From Micromonospora violae (GTDB taxonomy: Bacteria; Actinomycetota; Actinomycetes; Mycobacteriales; Micromonosporaceae), in the NCBI RefSeq assembly GCF_004217135.1, contig NZ_SHKK01000001.1:3844001-3908000 (forward strand): a stretch of 64,000 bases of DNA, read 5' to 3'. Every line of letters starts with the position of its first letter. Position 1 is the stretch's first letter. Of this stretch, positions 26,212 through 35,300 are shown piece after piece. Below the pieces are notes generated by a model. That model searched no databases and was not told the origin of the DNA. It was given only the letters and a program-made list of their open reading frames with translations. Position numbers and translations under genes: made by a program.

Positions 26212-26580
26212 TCAGTTGAACGAGTCACCGCAGGCGCAGGAGTTGCCCGCGTTCGGGTTGTCGATGGTGAAGCCCTGGGCGTCGATCCGGTCGGCGAAGT
26301 CGATCGTCGCGCCGGACAGGTACGGGGCGCTCATCCGGTCGACGACGACCTCGACGCCACCGAAGTCGGTCACGACGTCACCGTCGAGCGAACGCTCGTC
26401 GAAGAAGAGCTGGTACCGCAGGCCGGAGCAGCCGCCCGGCTGCACGGCGACGCGGAGCCGCAGGTCGTCGCGGCCCTCCTGCTCGATCAGGGCCTTGACC
26501 TTCTGCGCCGCGACGTCGGTGAGGACGACGGAAGTAGGGGCCTGGGCCTCGGTCGACTCGGTCTGCGCTGGCGTGGTCAC
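26212..26580 (-). CDS. erpA: A-type iron-sulfur carrier/insertion protein
   Basis: 122 residues from a GTG at 26580 (GGGAGA site). It has the three conserved Cys of HesB/IscA/ErpA proteins: GGCSGLRY near 50 and the C-terminal NSCACGDSF near 115. These proteins receive Fe-S clusters from the assembly machine and pass them to targets. The N-terminal 17 residues are a Thr/Glu/Ala-rich extension. Candidate clients within the window are NadA (4Fe-4S) and QcrA. Confidence 0.93.
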   Translation of the reverse strand: MTTPAQTESTEAQAPTSVVLTDVAAQKVKALIEQEGRDDLRLRVAVQPGGCSGLRYQLFFDERSLDGDVVTDFGGVEVVVDRMSAPYLSGATIDFADRIDAQGFTIDNPNAGNSCACGDSFN

Positions 26581-26761
26581 GTGGAAGTCTCCCTGCGCGG
26601 TTTGGGTCCGGACGCACTGGCCAACGCCGCGCGCCGTCCAGTGATTCCCGGTTGTGGTCCTCAACCGATCGTACGCCGCCCCGGCCGGGCTCACCCGCGT
26701 GGCGTGACCCCCGCCGCAGGTCGGCCCCGCACCACGGCGGGCGGACGGGCGGCCGCGACGC

Positions 26762-27901
26762 TCAGCGGCTCCACTGCCGGGCCAGCCGGGCGCCCAGCTC
26801 GTGCAGCCCCTCCGCGGGCCGGCTCAGCGCGGCGTCGAGCCCGCCGCCCGGCTCCCCACCGAAGTGCTCAACCAGGCTGTACGCGTCGGTCACCCCGGCC
26901 GAGGCGGCCTCCCGCCGACCGGTGCTCACCTGCCCGGCCACCACCACGCAGGGGACGCCCCGGTCGCGGGCCGCACCGGCCACCCCGGCGACGACCTTGC
27001 CGCGCAGCGACTGGTGGTCGAACGATCCCTCACCGGTGATCACGAGGTCGGCGGTGTCCAGTGCCGCGTCGAGTCGGGTGGCCCGGGTGACCAGGCCGAT
27101 CCCCGACTCGCAGCCACCACCCAGGGCGAGCAGCGCCGCGCCGATGCCACCGGCGGCCCCGCCTCCGGGCAGCGCGCCGAGTCCCGCCGGGCAGCCGGCC
27201 AGGTCCCGTTCCAGCACCGCCGCGAAACGCTCCAGGGCCGCGTCGAGCAGCAGCACGTCGGCGCGGTCGGCGCCCTTCTGCGGGCCGAACACGTTGCTCG
27301 CCCCGTGCAGGCCGAGCAGGGGGTTGTCCACGTCGGTGGCCGCGACCAGCCGGACGCCGCGCAGCCGGGGCGCGCCGTCCAGCGCGTCGACCGCGGCGAG
27401 CGCCGCCCCGCCGTACGGGAGCGCGGCGCCGCCCTGGTCGAGCGGGGTCACGCCCAGCGCGGCGAGCATTCCGGCGCCGGCGTCGTTGGTGCCGGAGCCG
27501 CCCAGACCGATCACCACCGTGCGGGCGCCGCTCTCCACCGCGGCGGCCACCAGCAGACCCAGCCCGTACGAGGTGGTGGTCTTCGGATCACGTTCGGCCA
27601 CGGTGAGCAGGTGCAGGCCACACGCCTGCGCGCTCTCCAGGTATGCGGTCGCGCCGTCCGTGGTGAGCAGGATCTCACCGGCCGCCGGCCGGCCCAGCGG
27701 ATCGACCGTCGACACCGGCACCCGCCGGCCGCCGAGGGCTTCGGCGAGCACCTCCACGAAGCCCGGCCCACCGTCGGCGAGCGGCCGGATCAGCAGATCA
27801 TCTCCGTCCGTGACGGTGCGCCAACCGTCGGCGACCGCGGCGGCCACCTCCGGTGCGGACAGGGTGCCGGCGAACTTGTCCGGGCAGAGCAGCACGCGCA
27901 T
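26762..27901 (-). CDS. glxK: Glycerate kinase
   Basis: 379 residues from ATG 27901 (MRVLLCPDKF). It is the two-domain glycerate kinase family I (GK/GckA type): PDKFAGTLSA near 7, PLADGGPGF near 41 (typical DGGEGT, here DGGPGF), GLGGSGTNDAGAGML near 140, and TGEGSFDHQSLRGK near 290. It phosphorylates D-glycerate with ATP. The slightly altered DGGPGF loop is worth noting. It is divergent from nadA with 67 bp between. Confidence 0.9.
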   Translation of the reverse strand: MRVLLCPDKFAGTLSAPEVAAAVADGWRTVTDGDDLLIRPLADGGPGFVEVLAEALGGRRVPVSTVDPLGRPAAGEILLTTDGATAYLESAQACGLHLLTVAERDPKTTTSYGLGLLVAAAVESGARTVVIGLGGSGTNDAGAGMLAALGVTPLDQGGAALPYGGAALAAVDALDGAPRLRGVRLVAATDVDNPLLGLHGASNVFGPQKGADRADVLLLDAALERFAAVLERDLAGCPAGLGALPGGGAAGGIGAALLALGGGCESGIGLVTRATRLDAALDTADLVITGEGSFDHQSLRGKVVAGVAGAARDRGVPCVVVAGQVSTGRREAASAGVTDAYSLVEHFGGEPGGGLDAALSRPAEGLHELGARLARQWSR

Positions 27902-27968
27902 GCCGAGCAGTGTGGCAGCCCACACCGAGCGAAGCTGCGTCGCGCTCGGGCTGTGGGACCATGGCTAC

Positions 27969-29144
27969 GTGACTTCGACCTGGGTGGAACCCTCCAACAC
28001 GGCGACGGCTCTGCTGCTGCTCGGCCGGGGCAGCGACCCCGACACCGAGCGCGGCGTCGAGTGTCCGGGCGACCTGCCGGCGCCCAGCGATCCGGATCTG
28101 GTGGCCCGCGCCACCGCCGCGAAGGCGAAGCTGGGCAGCAAGGTCTTCGTGCTGGGGCACCACTACCAGCGCGACGAGGTGATCCAGTTCGCGGATGTGA
28201 CCGGCGACTCGTTCAAGCTGGCCCGGGAGGCCGCGGCCCGCCCGGACGCGGAGTACATCGTCTTCTGCGGCGTGCACTTCATGGCCGAGAGCGCCGACAT
28301 CCTCACCACCGACACCCAGCGGGTGATCCTGCCTGACCTCGCGGCGGGTTGCTCGATGGCGGACATGGCGGTTCTGGGCCAGGTTGAGGCCGCCTGGGAC
28401 ACGTTGACCGAATTGGGCATCGCCGGCGAGACCGTGCCGGTGACGTACATGAACTCCTCGGCCGACATCAAGGGTTTCGTGGGCCGCAACGGTGGCGTGG
28501 TCTGCACCTCGTCCAACGCCAAGCGCGCCCTGGACTGGGCCTTCGAGCAGGGGTCGAAGGTGCTCTTCCTGCCCGATCAGCATCTGGGCCGCAACACCGC
28601 GGTGTTGGAGATGGGCCTGTCGCTGGACGACTGCGTGCTCTACGACCCGCACAAGCCGGGCGGCGGGCTCACCCCGGAGCAACTGCGCGACGCCAAGATG
28701 ATCCTCTGGCGGGGGCACTGCTCGGTGCACGGCCGGTTCACGCTCGACAGCGTCAACGACGTACGGGAGCGGGTGCCCGGGGTCAACGTCCTGGTGCACC
28801 CGGAGTGCCGGCACGAGGTGGTCACGGCCGCCGACCACGTCGGGTCCACCGAGTACATCATCAAGACGATCGAGGCGGCTCCGGCCGGCTCGGCGTGGGC
28901 GCTCGGCACCGAGCTGAACCTGGTCCGCCGGCTCGCGCTCGCGCACCCGGACAAGCAGATCATGTTCCTGGACAAGGCCGTCTGCTACTGCTCGACGATG
29001 AACCGGATCGATCTGCCGCACCTGGTCTGGGCCCTGGAGGAGCTGGTGGCGGGCCGGGTGGTCAACCAGATCACGGTGGATGCCGACACCGCGCACCACG
29101 CCCGGGTCGCGCTGGACCAGATGCTCGCGCTGCCCGGCGCCTGA
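27969..29144 (+). CDS. nadA: Quinolinate synthase
   Basis: 391 residues from the GTG at 27969. Condenses iminoaspartate with dihydroxyacetone phosphate in NAD synthesis, using a 4Fe-4S cluster. Cys ligands are visible in FCGVHFMAES near 99, HPECRHEV near 280 and CYCSTMN near 340. HHYQRDEV and DSFKLAREA are further family marks. nadB and nadC are not adjacent. An apparent open frame continuing far upstream overlaps the glycerate kinase gene antisense and is not real. Confidence 0.95.
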   Translation: MTSTWVEPSNTATALLLLGRGSDPDTERGVECPGDLPAPSDPDLVARATAAKAKLGSKVFVLGHHYQRDEVIQFADVTGDSFKLAREAAARPDAEYIVFCGVHFMAESADILTTDTQRVILPDLAAGCSMADMAVLGQVEAAWDTLTELGIAGETVPVTYMNSSADIKGFVGRNGGVVCTSSNAKRALDWAFEQGSKVLFLPDQHLGRNTAVLEMGLSLDDCVLYDPHKPGGGLTPEQLRDAKMILWRGHCSVHGRFTLDSVNDVRERVPGVNVLVHPECRHEVVTAADHVGSTEYIIKTIEAAPAGSAWALGTELNLVRRLALAHPDKQIMFLDKAVCYCSTMNRIDLPHLVWALEELVAGRVVNQITVDADTAHHARVALDQMLALPGA

Positions 29145-29356
29145 TCACGATCTGTAGCGCTCTTGGTACGCAAAAGTGCCGGATCACCGATTAATGCCGC
29201 ACACGCCGATGTGACCGAGTCCTTTTTCGTCACCGAGGGCTATGCTGCCCAAGCGACGACACACGCGGGCCGTTTCGATATGGCCGCATCCGGGGTAGCG
29301 ACAACGTTCAGGCGCCCCACCATCAACACGGCAGCACCGACGCGCTGGAGGTTGCG

Positions 29357-30712
29357 TTGACCGACGACGTCCTGGTTGTGCACGGAGGCACTCCGCTCGA
29401 AGGGCGGATCCGCGTGCGCGGCGCGAAGAACCTGGTATCGAAGGCGATGGTCGCCGCGCTGCTCGGCGACAGCCCGAGCCGATTGTTCGACGTGCCGAAG
29501 ATCCGCGACGTCGAGGTGGTTCGAGGTCTACTCGGCCTGCACGGCGTCAAGGTCACCGACGGCACCGAGGACGGCGAGCTCGTCTTCGACCCGGCGAACG
29601 TGGAGAGCGCCAGCACCGACCAGATCAACGTGCACGCCGGTTCCAGCCGGATCCCGATCCTGTTCTGCGGCCCGCTGCTGCACCGCCTCGGGCACGCGTT
29701 CATCCCGGATCTGGGCGGCTGCCACATCGGTCCGCGCCCGATCGACTTCCACCTCCAGGCGCTGCGCGAGTTCGGCGCCACGGTCGACAAGCGGCCGGAG
29801 GGGTTGCACCTGTCCGCGCCGAACGGGCTGCACGGCACCAAGTTCGCCCTGCCGTACCCGAGCGTCGGCGCCACCGAGCAGGTGCTGCTGACCGCCGTGA
29901 TGGCCGAGGGCGTCACCGAGCTGCGTAACGCCGCGGTGGAGCCGGAGATCATCGACCTGATCTGCATCCTGCAGAAGATGGGCGCGATCATCAAGGTCCA
30001 CACCGACCGGGTGATCGAGATTCAGGGCGTGCCCAAGCTCCACGGCTACACCCACCGCCCGATCCCGGACCGGATCGAGGCGGCGAGCTGGGCGGCCGCC
30101 GCGCTGGCGACCCGTGGTCACGTCGAGGTGCTGGGCGCGCAGCAGGCCGACATGATGACCTTCCTGAACATCTTCCGCTCGGTCGGCGGCGAGTACGAGG
30201 TCACCGACGCCCGCGCACCGAAGCTGGGCGACCCCGGCCAGGAGGGTGGCATCCGCTTCTGGCACCCGGGTGGTGAGCTGAACGCGGTGGCGCTGGAGAC
30301 CGACGTGCACCCCGGCTTCATGACCGACTGGCAGCAGCCGCTGGTCGTGGCGCTGACCCAGGCTCGCGGCCTGTCGATCGTCCACGAGACGGTCTACGAG
30401 CAGCGGCTGGGCTACACCGAGGCGCTCAACTCGATGGGCGCCAACATCCAGGTCTACCGGGACTGCCTCGGCGGCACCCCGTGCCGCTTCGGCCGGCGCA
30501 ACTTCAAGCACTCCGCGGTGATCGCCGGGCCGAGCAAGCTGCACGCCGCCGACCTGGTCATCCCGGATCTGCGGGCCGGGTTCAGCCACCTGATCGCGGC
30601 GCTCGCCGCCGAGGGCACCTCCCGGGTGTACGGCGTGGACCTGATCAACCGGGGCTACGAGGACTTCGAGGCGAAGCTCGCCGACCTGGGCGCGCACGCC
30701 GAGCGTCCGTAA
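29357..30712 (+). CDS. murA: UDP-GlcNAc enolpyruvyl transferase
   Basis: 451 residues; TTG start at 29357 with GGAGG just upstream. It catalyses the first committed step of peptidoglycan synthesis, adding enolpyruvate to UDP-GlcNAc. The inside-out alpha/beta barrel is marked by RVRGAKN near 20, the reactive Cys in GGCHIGPRP near 115 (so fosfomycin-sensitive in principle), and DLRAG near 400. The 212 bp before it are relatively AT-rich with a TATGCT box near 29241 and no ORF I would trust. Confidence 0.94.
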   Translation: MTDDVLVVHGGTPLEGRIRVRGAKNLVSKAMVAALLGDSPSRLFDVPKIRDVEVVRGLLGLHGVKVTDGTEDGELVFDPANVESASTDQINVHAGSSRIPILFCGPLLHRLGHAFIPDLGGCHIGPRPIDFHLQALREFGATVDKRPEGLHLSAPNGLHGTKFALPYPSVGATEQVLLTAVMAEGVTELRNAAVEPEIIDLICILQKMGAIIKVHTDRVIEIQGVPKLHGYTHRPIPDRIEAASWAAAALATRGHVEVLGAQQADMMTFLNIFRSVGGEYEVTDARAPKLGDPGQEGGIRFWHPGGELNAVALETDVHPGFMTDWQQPLVVALTQARGLSIVHETVYEQRLGYTEALNSMGANIQVYRDCLGGTPCRFGRRNFKHSAVIAGPSKLHAADLVIPDLRAGFSHLIAALAAEGTSRVYGVDLINRGYEDFEAKLADLGAHAERP

Positions 30713-30785
30713 TCTCGCATACGTTCCGCTACGACACTCCAGCCGCCCGGTGCACCGCGATGTGCACCGGGCGCGGACCGTTGGC

Positions 30786-30791
30786 TACCCT
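30786..30791 (+). promoter_or_regulatory. -10 box of a probable leaderless promoter
   Basis: TACCCT lies 6 nt before the GTG at 30798 with no Shine-Dalgarno. Confidence 0.45.
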
Positions 30792-30797
30792 TGCCGC

Positions 30798-31391
30798 GTG
30801 CCGTCGCTCTTTCGCCGCAAGTCCACCGACCTCGTCGACGAGGCCGTCACCTCGGTGACCCCTGAGGAGACCGCTGAGCGTCCCCGGGGTTACACCCCGG
30901 CCAAGGGTCGGGAGACGCCCAAGCGGCCGACCGTCGGTCGCCGCCCGGCCGGCCCCAGCCGCCCCCTCACCAAGGAGGAGGAGCGGGAGCGTCGCCGCCG
31001 ACTGCGCGCCGAGGCCGCGTCGGAGTTCCGCCGCGAGGGTGGCCCCCGCGACCGTGGCCCGGAGCGACTGCTGGCCCGTAACGTGGTCGACTCCCGGCGT
31101 ACCGTCGGCACCTGGTTCTTCGGTGGCGCGCTGATCGTGCTGATCGGGTCGAACGCGGCCATGCCGCCGTTGGTCCGGTTGATCTCCAACGTGCTCTGGG
31201 GCGCGCTGGCGCTGGGCGTGGTCGTCGACTCGGTGCTGATCTGCCGCAAGATCAGCAAGCTGGTCCGGGAGCGTTTCCCGAAGACCGACCAGCGGATGGG
31301 CTCGCTCTTCCTCTACGCGGTCATGCGGTCGATCACCTTCCGGCGCATGCGCGCTCCGGCGCCCCAGGTCAACCTGGGCGACAAGGTCTGA
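30798..31391 (+). CDS. DUF3043 membrane protein
   Basis: 197 residues. A charged, Arg/Lys/Glu-rich N-terminal half (KEEERERRRRLRAE near 60) precedes two membrane helices (about 112-130 and 138-158, WFFGGALIVLIG and ALALGVVVDSVLI) and a basic C-terminal tail. This is the actinobacterial DUF3043 family (Rv2206-like); function is unknown. It follows murA by 85 bp and ends at a hairpin. Confidence 0.85.
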   Translation: MPSLFRRKSTDLVDEAVTSVTPEETAERPRGYTPAKGRETPKRPTVGRRPAGPSRPLTKEEERERRRRLRAEAASEFRREGGPRDRGPERLLARNVVDSRRTVGTWFFGGALIVLIGSNAAMPPLVRLISNVLWGALALGVVVDSVLICRKISKLVRERFPKTDQRMGSLFLYAVMRSITFRRMRAPAPQVNLGDKV

Positions 31392-31426
31392 CCCACCGGG
31401 GCGACCCGCACCCGCGCGACACAGAA

Positions 31427-31464
31427 GAAACTGCTGCCTCAGACATCTCTGCGGCAGCAGTTTC
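31427..31464. terminator. Hairpin terminator after the DUF3043 gene
   Basis: GAAACTGCTGCC and GGCAGCAGTTTC form a 12-bp stem with a 14-nt loop, followed by TTTC. Confidence 0.8.
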
Positions 31465-31542
31465 GGCGTAACTGCGCGGATCGTGCGGTGTGGTCAGCAT
31501 GCTGAACGGGTCGCCGAACGTTTGACCCACTGGAGCGAAGGC

Positions 31543-32103
31543 ATGCCCTCGGAACCGGCTGCCCCGCTGGCCACCATCGCCGCCGCCCTGCGCCGGGAGC
31601 GGGAACGGGTCGGCGTCTCGCTGACCGAGCTGGCCCACCGGGCGGGGGTGGCCGAGTCCACCCTCTCCCACCTGGAGTCGGGCACCGGCAACCCGAGTGT
31701 GGAGACGCTCTGGGCGCTGGGCGACGCACTCGGCGTGCCGCTCAGCCGGCTGATGGAGCCCGCCGACGACGGCGTACGGGTCATCCGGGCCGGGGACGGG
31801 CCCCGCGTCCGCTCCGAGCAGGCCGACTTCAACGGGACGCTGCTCAGCGCCGGCAGCGCGCACCTGCGTCGGGACGTCTATCTGATCAGGATGGAACCGG
31901 GGGCGGTCCGAGCCGGACAGGGACACACCCCCGGCAGCGTCGAGCACGTGGTGGTCGCTGCCGGCCGACTGCGGGTGGGGCCTGAGGCGGCGCCGGTCGA
32001 ACTCGACCCCGGCGACTACGCCACGTTCCCCGGCGACACCCCGCACTGTTACGAGGCGCTCGCTGCCGGCACGTTCGCCGTCCTCATCATGGAGCATCCC
32101 TGA
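31543..32103 (+). CDS. XRE-family regulator with C-terminal cupin
   Basis: 186 residues from ATG 31543 (GGAGCGAAGG site). Residues 10-68 are a helix-turn-helix (VSLTELAHRAGVAESTLSHLESG), and 110-185 a small beta-barrel cupin (HTPGSVEHVVVAAG, then GDYATFPGDTPHCYEA) with likely metal or ligand His. Such proteins sense a small molecule and regulate metabolism or resistance genes. Its targets are not evident; the next gene on this strand is 230 bp away. Confidence 0.88.
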   Translation: MPSEPAAPLATIAAALRRERERVGVSLTELAHRAGVAESTLSHLESGTGNPSVETLWALGDALGVPLSRLMEPADDGVRVIRAGDGPRVRSEQADFNGTLLSAGSAHLRRDVYLIRMEPGAVRAGQGHTPGSVEHVVVAAGRLRVGPEAAPVELDPGDYATFPGDTPHCYEALAAGTFAVLIMEHP

Positions 32104-32182
32104 ACGAGCGCGCCGATCCCGCCGGGGCCGGTTGGCCGCCGGGTACGGTATCGTCGGTGACCAGATTCGCTTATAGGACCAA

Positions 32183-32299
32183 ATGTCCGAAACCAATGGG
32201 ATAACGTTTGCGCCGGTGGCCTGCACCACAGTGGCGGTGAGCGAGCCCGCGCCGTTACCCTCCATCCGCAGCCACAGCCTGCCCGAGCGGGCGATCTGA
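32183..32299 (+). CDS. Putative 38-residue peptide gene
   Basis: In the 234-bp gap before the giant ORF, an ATG at 32183 opens a 38-codon frame starting MSETNGITFAPVACTTVAVS and ending at TGA 32299. A TATAGG box lies 5 nt upstream, consistent with a leaderless message, though the box is not perfect. The region is less GC-rich than its neighbours. One codon is TTA (32255), rare in these genomes. No family is recognised; it could be chance. Confidence 0.3.
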   Translation: MSETNGITFAPVACTTVAVSEPAPLPSIRSHSLPERAI

Positions 32300-32337
32300 C
32301 CGGCACATGCGGCCCCAGCGCGACAATTTGCAACGAG

Positions 32338-35300
32338 GTGACAACGCGTGAGCGAGCGGACGCGAGCCGGCCACCGGGGCGTGGCAGGCGGCGACCGGAC
32401 GCCCAGCGGTCACCCGAGAGCGACTACGGACAGCTCACCCCCGGCGAGAATCGGCCCGGCGGCCGGGTGTGGCGACGGGCTCGACCGATGAACGGCCGCT
32501 ACACCGACCGGTGGCCAGACCCGAACGAACCGTCCTGGGTGGTCGAACCGACCACCGAGTGGCACCCCCAGTTCCCCGGCCAGCGCTACCCCGGCGACAT
32601 CGGCATGCCACAGCAGCCGCCACCGCGCGGTCGGGCGACCGCGACCGGTCGCGCCGAGGTGCCCTCGCTCGCACCCACCCGCCCGGACGGCACCTACCTC
32701 GGCCGGTCGTGGTCCGACGAACCACCGGCGGAACAGACGCCCCCCGGCCGGTCCTGGGTGGACGACGAGCCAGGCGACACACCGCTCTACGGCCGGCCCC
32801 GAGGCGACGAGCGCTCGGCGGACCCGCCGACCTACGGCCGACCCGACAGCGTCGACTCCCGCCACTACGACCACGAGCCCTACCGTCGTCCGCTGCCCGA
32901 GCCACCCCGCCGCGACGAACGCCGCTCCTCCGAGCCGGACCGACGCACCGCCTGGTCCGACCGACGCCCCGCCGACGAGCGGGCACCCGCCCGGGAAGCC
33001 GCCTGGCACCGGGACCAGCCCACCCCCGAGCGGTACGACAGCCGCCGTCCCCGGCCGGAGCCCACCGAGCGGGATCGGGGTTACCGGGGTACGCCACCGG
33101 TCTCCCCCGCGCCCCGGCCCGAGCCGGGTTGGGTGGCCGAGCCGGACGACGCGCCACGGCGGCGCGGCACACCGGAACGACCGGCCGCCGGTTACGAACG
33201 ACACCCCGCCGACGGGTACGGCGTCCGACCCGCCCGCGAGCACGACGGCCGGGTCACCGACGGGACCGACCCGTGGGCACCCGTGGACGACCGCGCGCGA
33301 TACCGCGCCGACGGGTACCCGGACCGGGCCGCCGACGACCTGCGTCGCCCGGAGCAGCGCTACCGCGCGGATGAGGGGATCGGCGCGGCCCCCGCACCCA
33401 ACAGTGGACGTGGGCGGCGCCCCGACGCGGACCTGCCCGACCAGCCCCGCCTCGACGACGACCGGCGTCGACCCGACACCGACCCGCACTGGCAGCAGCC
33501 CCGTGAGGCGGCGGCCCGCGCCGAGGCGTACCCGGATCGGCGGCCTCGCGAGCAGGCCCGCCCGGACGCGTACCGCGAGAACGGGTACCGCGAGGACGCG
33601 CCTCGTGAGGACGCGTACCGCCAGCCCCGGCCGCAGCCGGGCCACCGGTCGGACGGCTCTCTGCCCTGGCCACCGCCGGGCCCGGTGCGCCAGGACCGTA
33701 CGCCGGACCGCACCCGGGAGCCAGGCCACCGCACCGACCCACACCGCGTCCCCGACCCACACCGCACCACGGACCCGTACCGCACCACGGACCCGTACCG
33801 CGGGGCCGAGCCGGGCAGCGCGCCGCGGCCGGCGGCCCGGCCCGAGCGCCCGCCGGCCACCCCGACTCGGTACGACGAACGACAGGTACGCCCAGCCGCG
33901 ACGGCCCCGCCCGCGGCCGGCCGTGCCATGCCGGTCCCACCGCTCTCCCCGGAGCGACCGGTGTCGCCGGCACCCGTCTCCCCCGGTCGGGATCGACCAG
34001 TCTCCCCCGCCACCCCGGTCCATCCCGGTCGGGACCGGCCGGTGTCCGCCGCCCCGGTCTCCCCCGCCACCCCGGTCCATCCCGGCCGGGACCGGCCGGT
34101 GTCCGCCGCCCCGGTCTCCCCGGCCACCCCGGAACGGCCGGTGTCACCGGCGGCCGTCCCACCCGCCGCCCCTGGTCGGGACCGACCGGTGTCGGCCGCC
34201 CCGGTCTCGCCGGCCTCCGACCGGCCCGTCTCGGGACCACCCGCCGCGCGCCTGCGGCTGGAGTACCTGCCCGCGCCGGTGGACCCGCCCGGCGCCGACG
34301 AGCGCTCGGATGCCCCGCCCGGATCGGGACGGCGGCCGCTGGCCGAACCGCCACCAGCGTCCGCTTCACGCCCCACCCCGCCGCCGCGTTACACCGGCCC
34401 CGGAAACCACCCGGCGGGCCAGCGGCGCGGCGAGGAACCAGGCCCGGACGGCCGTCCGGCCGCCGGCCCGCTGACCGGCACCCCACCCACCGACCGCCGC
34501 CCGGTCTCCCCGGACCGCCCGCCCACTGTGGAGCGGCAGTACCCCGCCGACCGACCAGCCACACCGGACCGTCCGGGCGCGCCGCAGCGCCCGTACCCGC
34601 CGGAGCGGCCGGTGCCGACGATGGACGCGCGTCCGCCGGTGGCCCCGCCGCCCACCTGGCAGGCGTCAGGGCCACCGGCAACCCGCCCCGCCGCACCCCC
34701 GGCCGACCCGACCCCCGCTGCTCCGGCGGCTCCGACGCCCGCGTCCGTCCAGCCGCCGGCCGAGGACGTCGCGCCGGCGCTCCCGCCAGCCCCCGGTACG
34801 CCGCGCCGCTACGTACCCCCACCGGCCGCGGAAGAGCCGTTGGCGGCCGTTCACGAGCCGGACGACGTTCCGGGCACCCGCGGGCCGGAGGCGTGGTTCA
34901 GCCCCGCTCAGCCCGCCGAGTCCGACCCGGGCGAGCCGGCACCGGAACACCTGTCGTTCGACCCGACCGACGGCGAGTCGACGGCCGGCGACCCCGACCT
35001 CTCCGACACACCGGCCGTGGAGACGTCGACGGCCGTCACCCACCCCGACGTGGCCGACGAGCACGCCAGCGCGCCGACACCGGCCGACGCCTTCGCCCCG
35101 GTCTCCGCGCCGCCCACGCACCCCGTCTCCGCGCCGCCGACGCACCCGATCTCCGCGCCGCCCACGCACCCCGTCTCCGCGCCGCCCACGCACCCGGTCT
35201 CCGGTGCGTCCTGGCTCCCGGTCGACGACCTGGACGACGACCCGCGGCCCGTCGTCGACACCGGACACGTGGACGGCGACCAGCCCGTCTCCGGCGTACC

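Noticed and set aside
26652..27968. N-terminal extension of NadA
   Set aside because: The frame is open upstream of 27969 but lies antisense to the glycerate kinase gene and encodes Ser/Pro/Ala-rich sequence unlike NadA.
29163..29360. Short ORF before murA
   Set aside because: Runs through a promoter-like, less GC-rich stretch into the murA start with no ribosome site and no coding bias.
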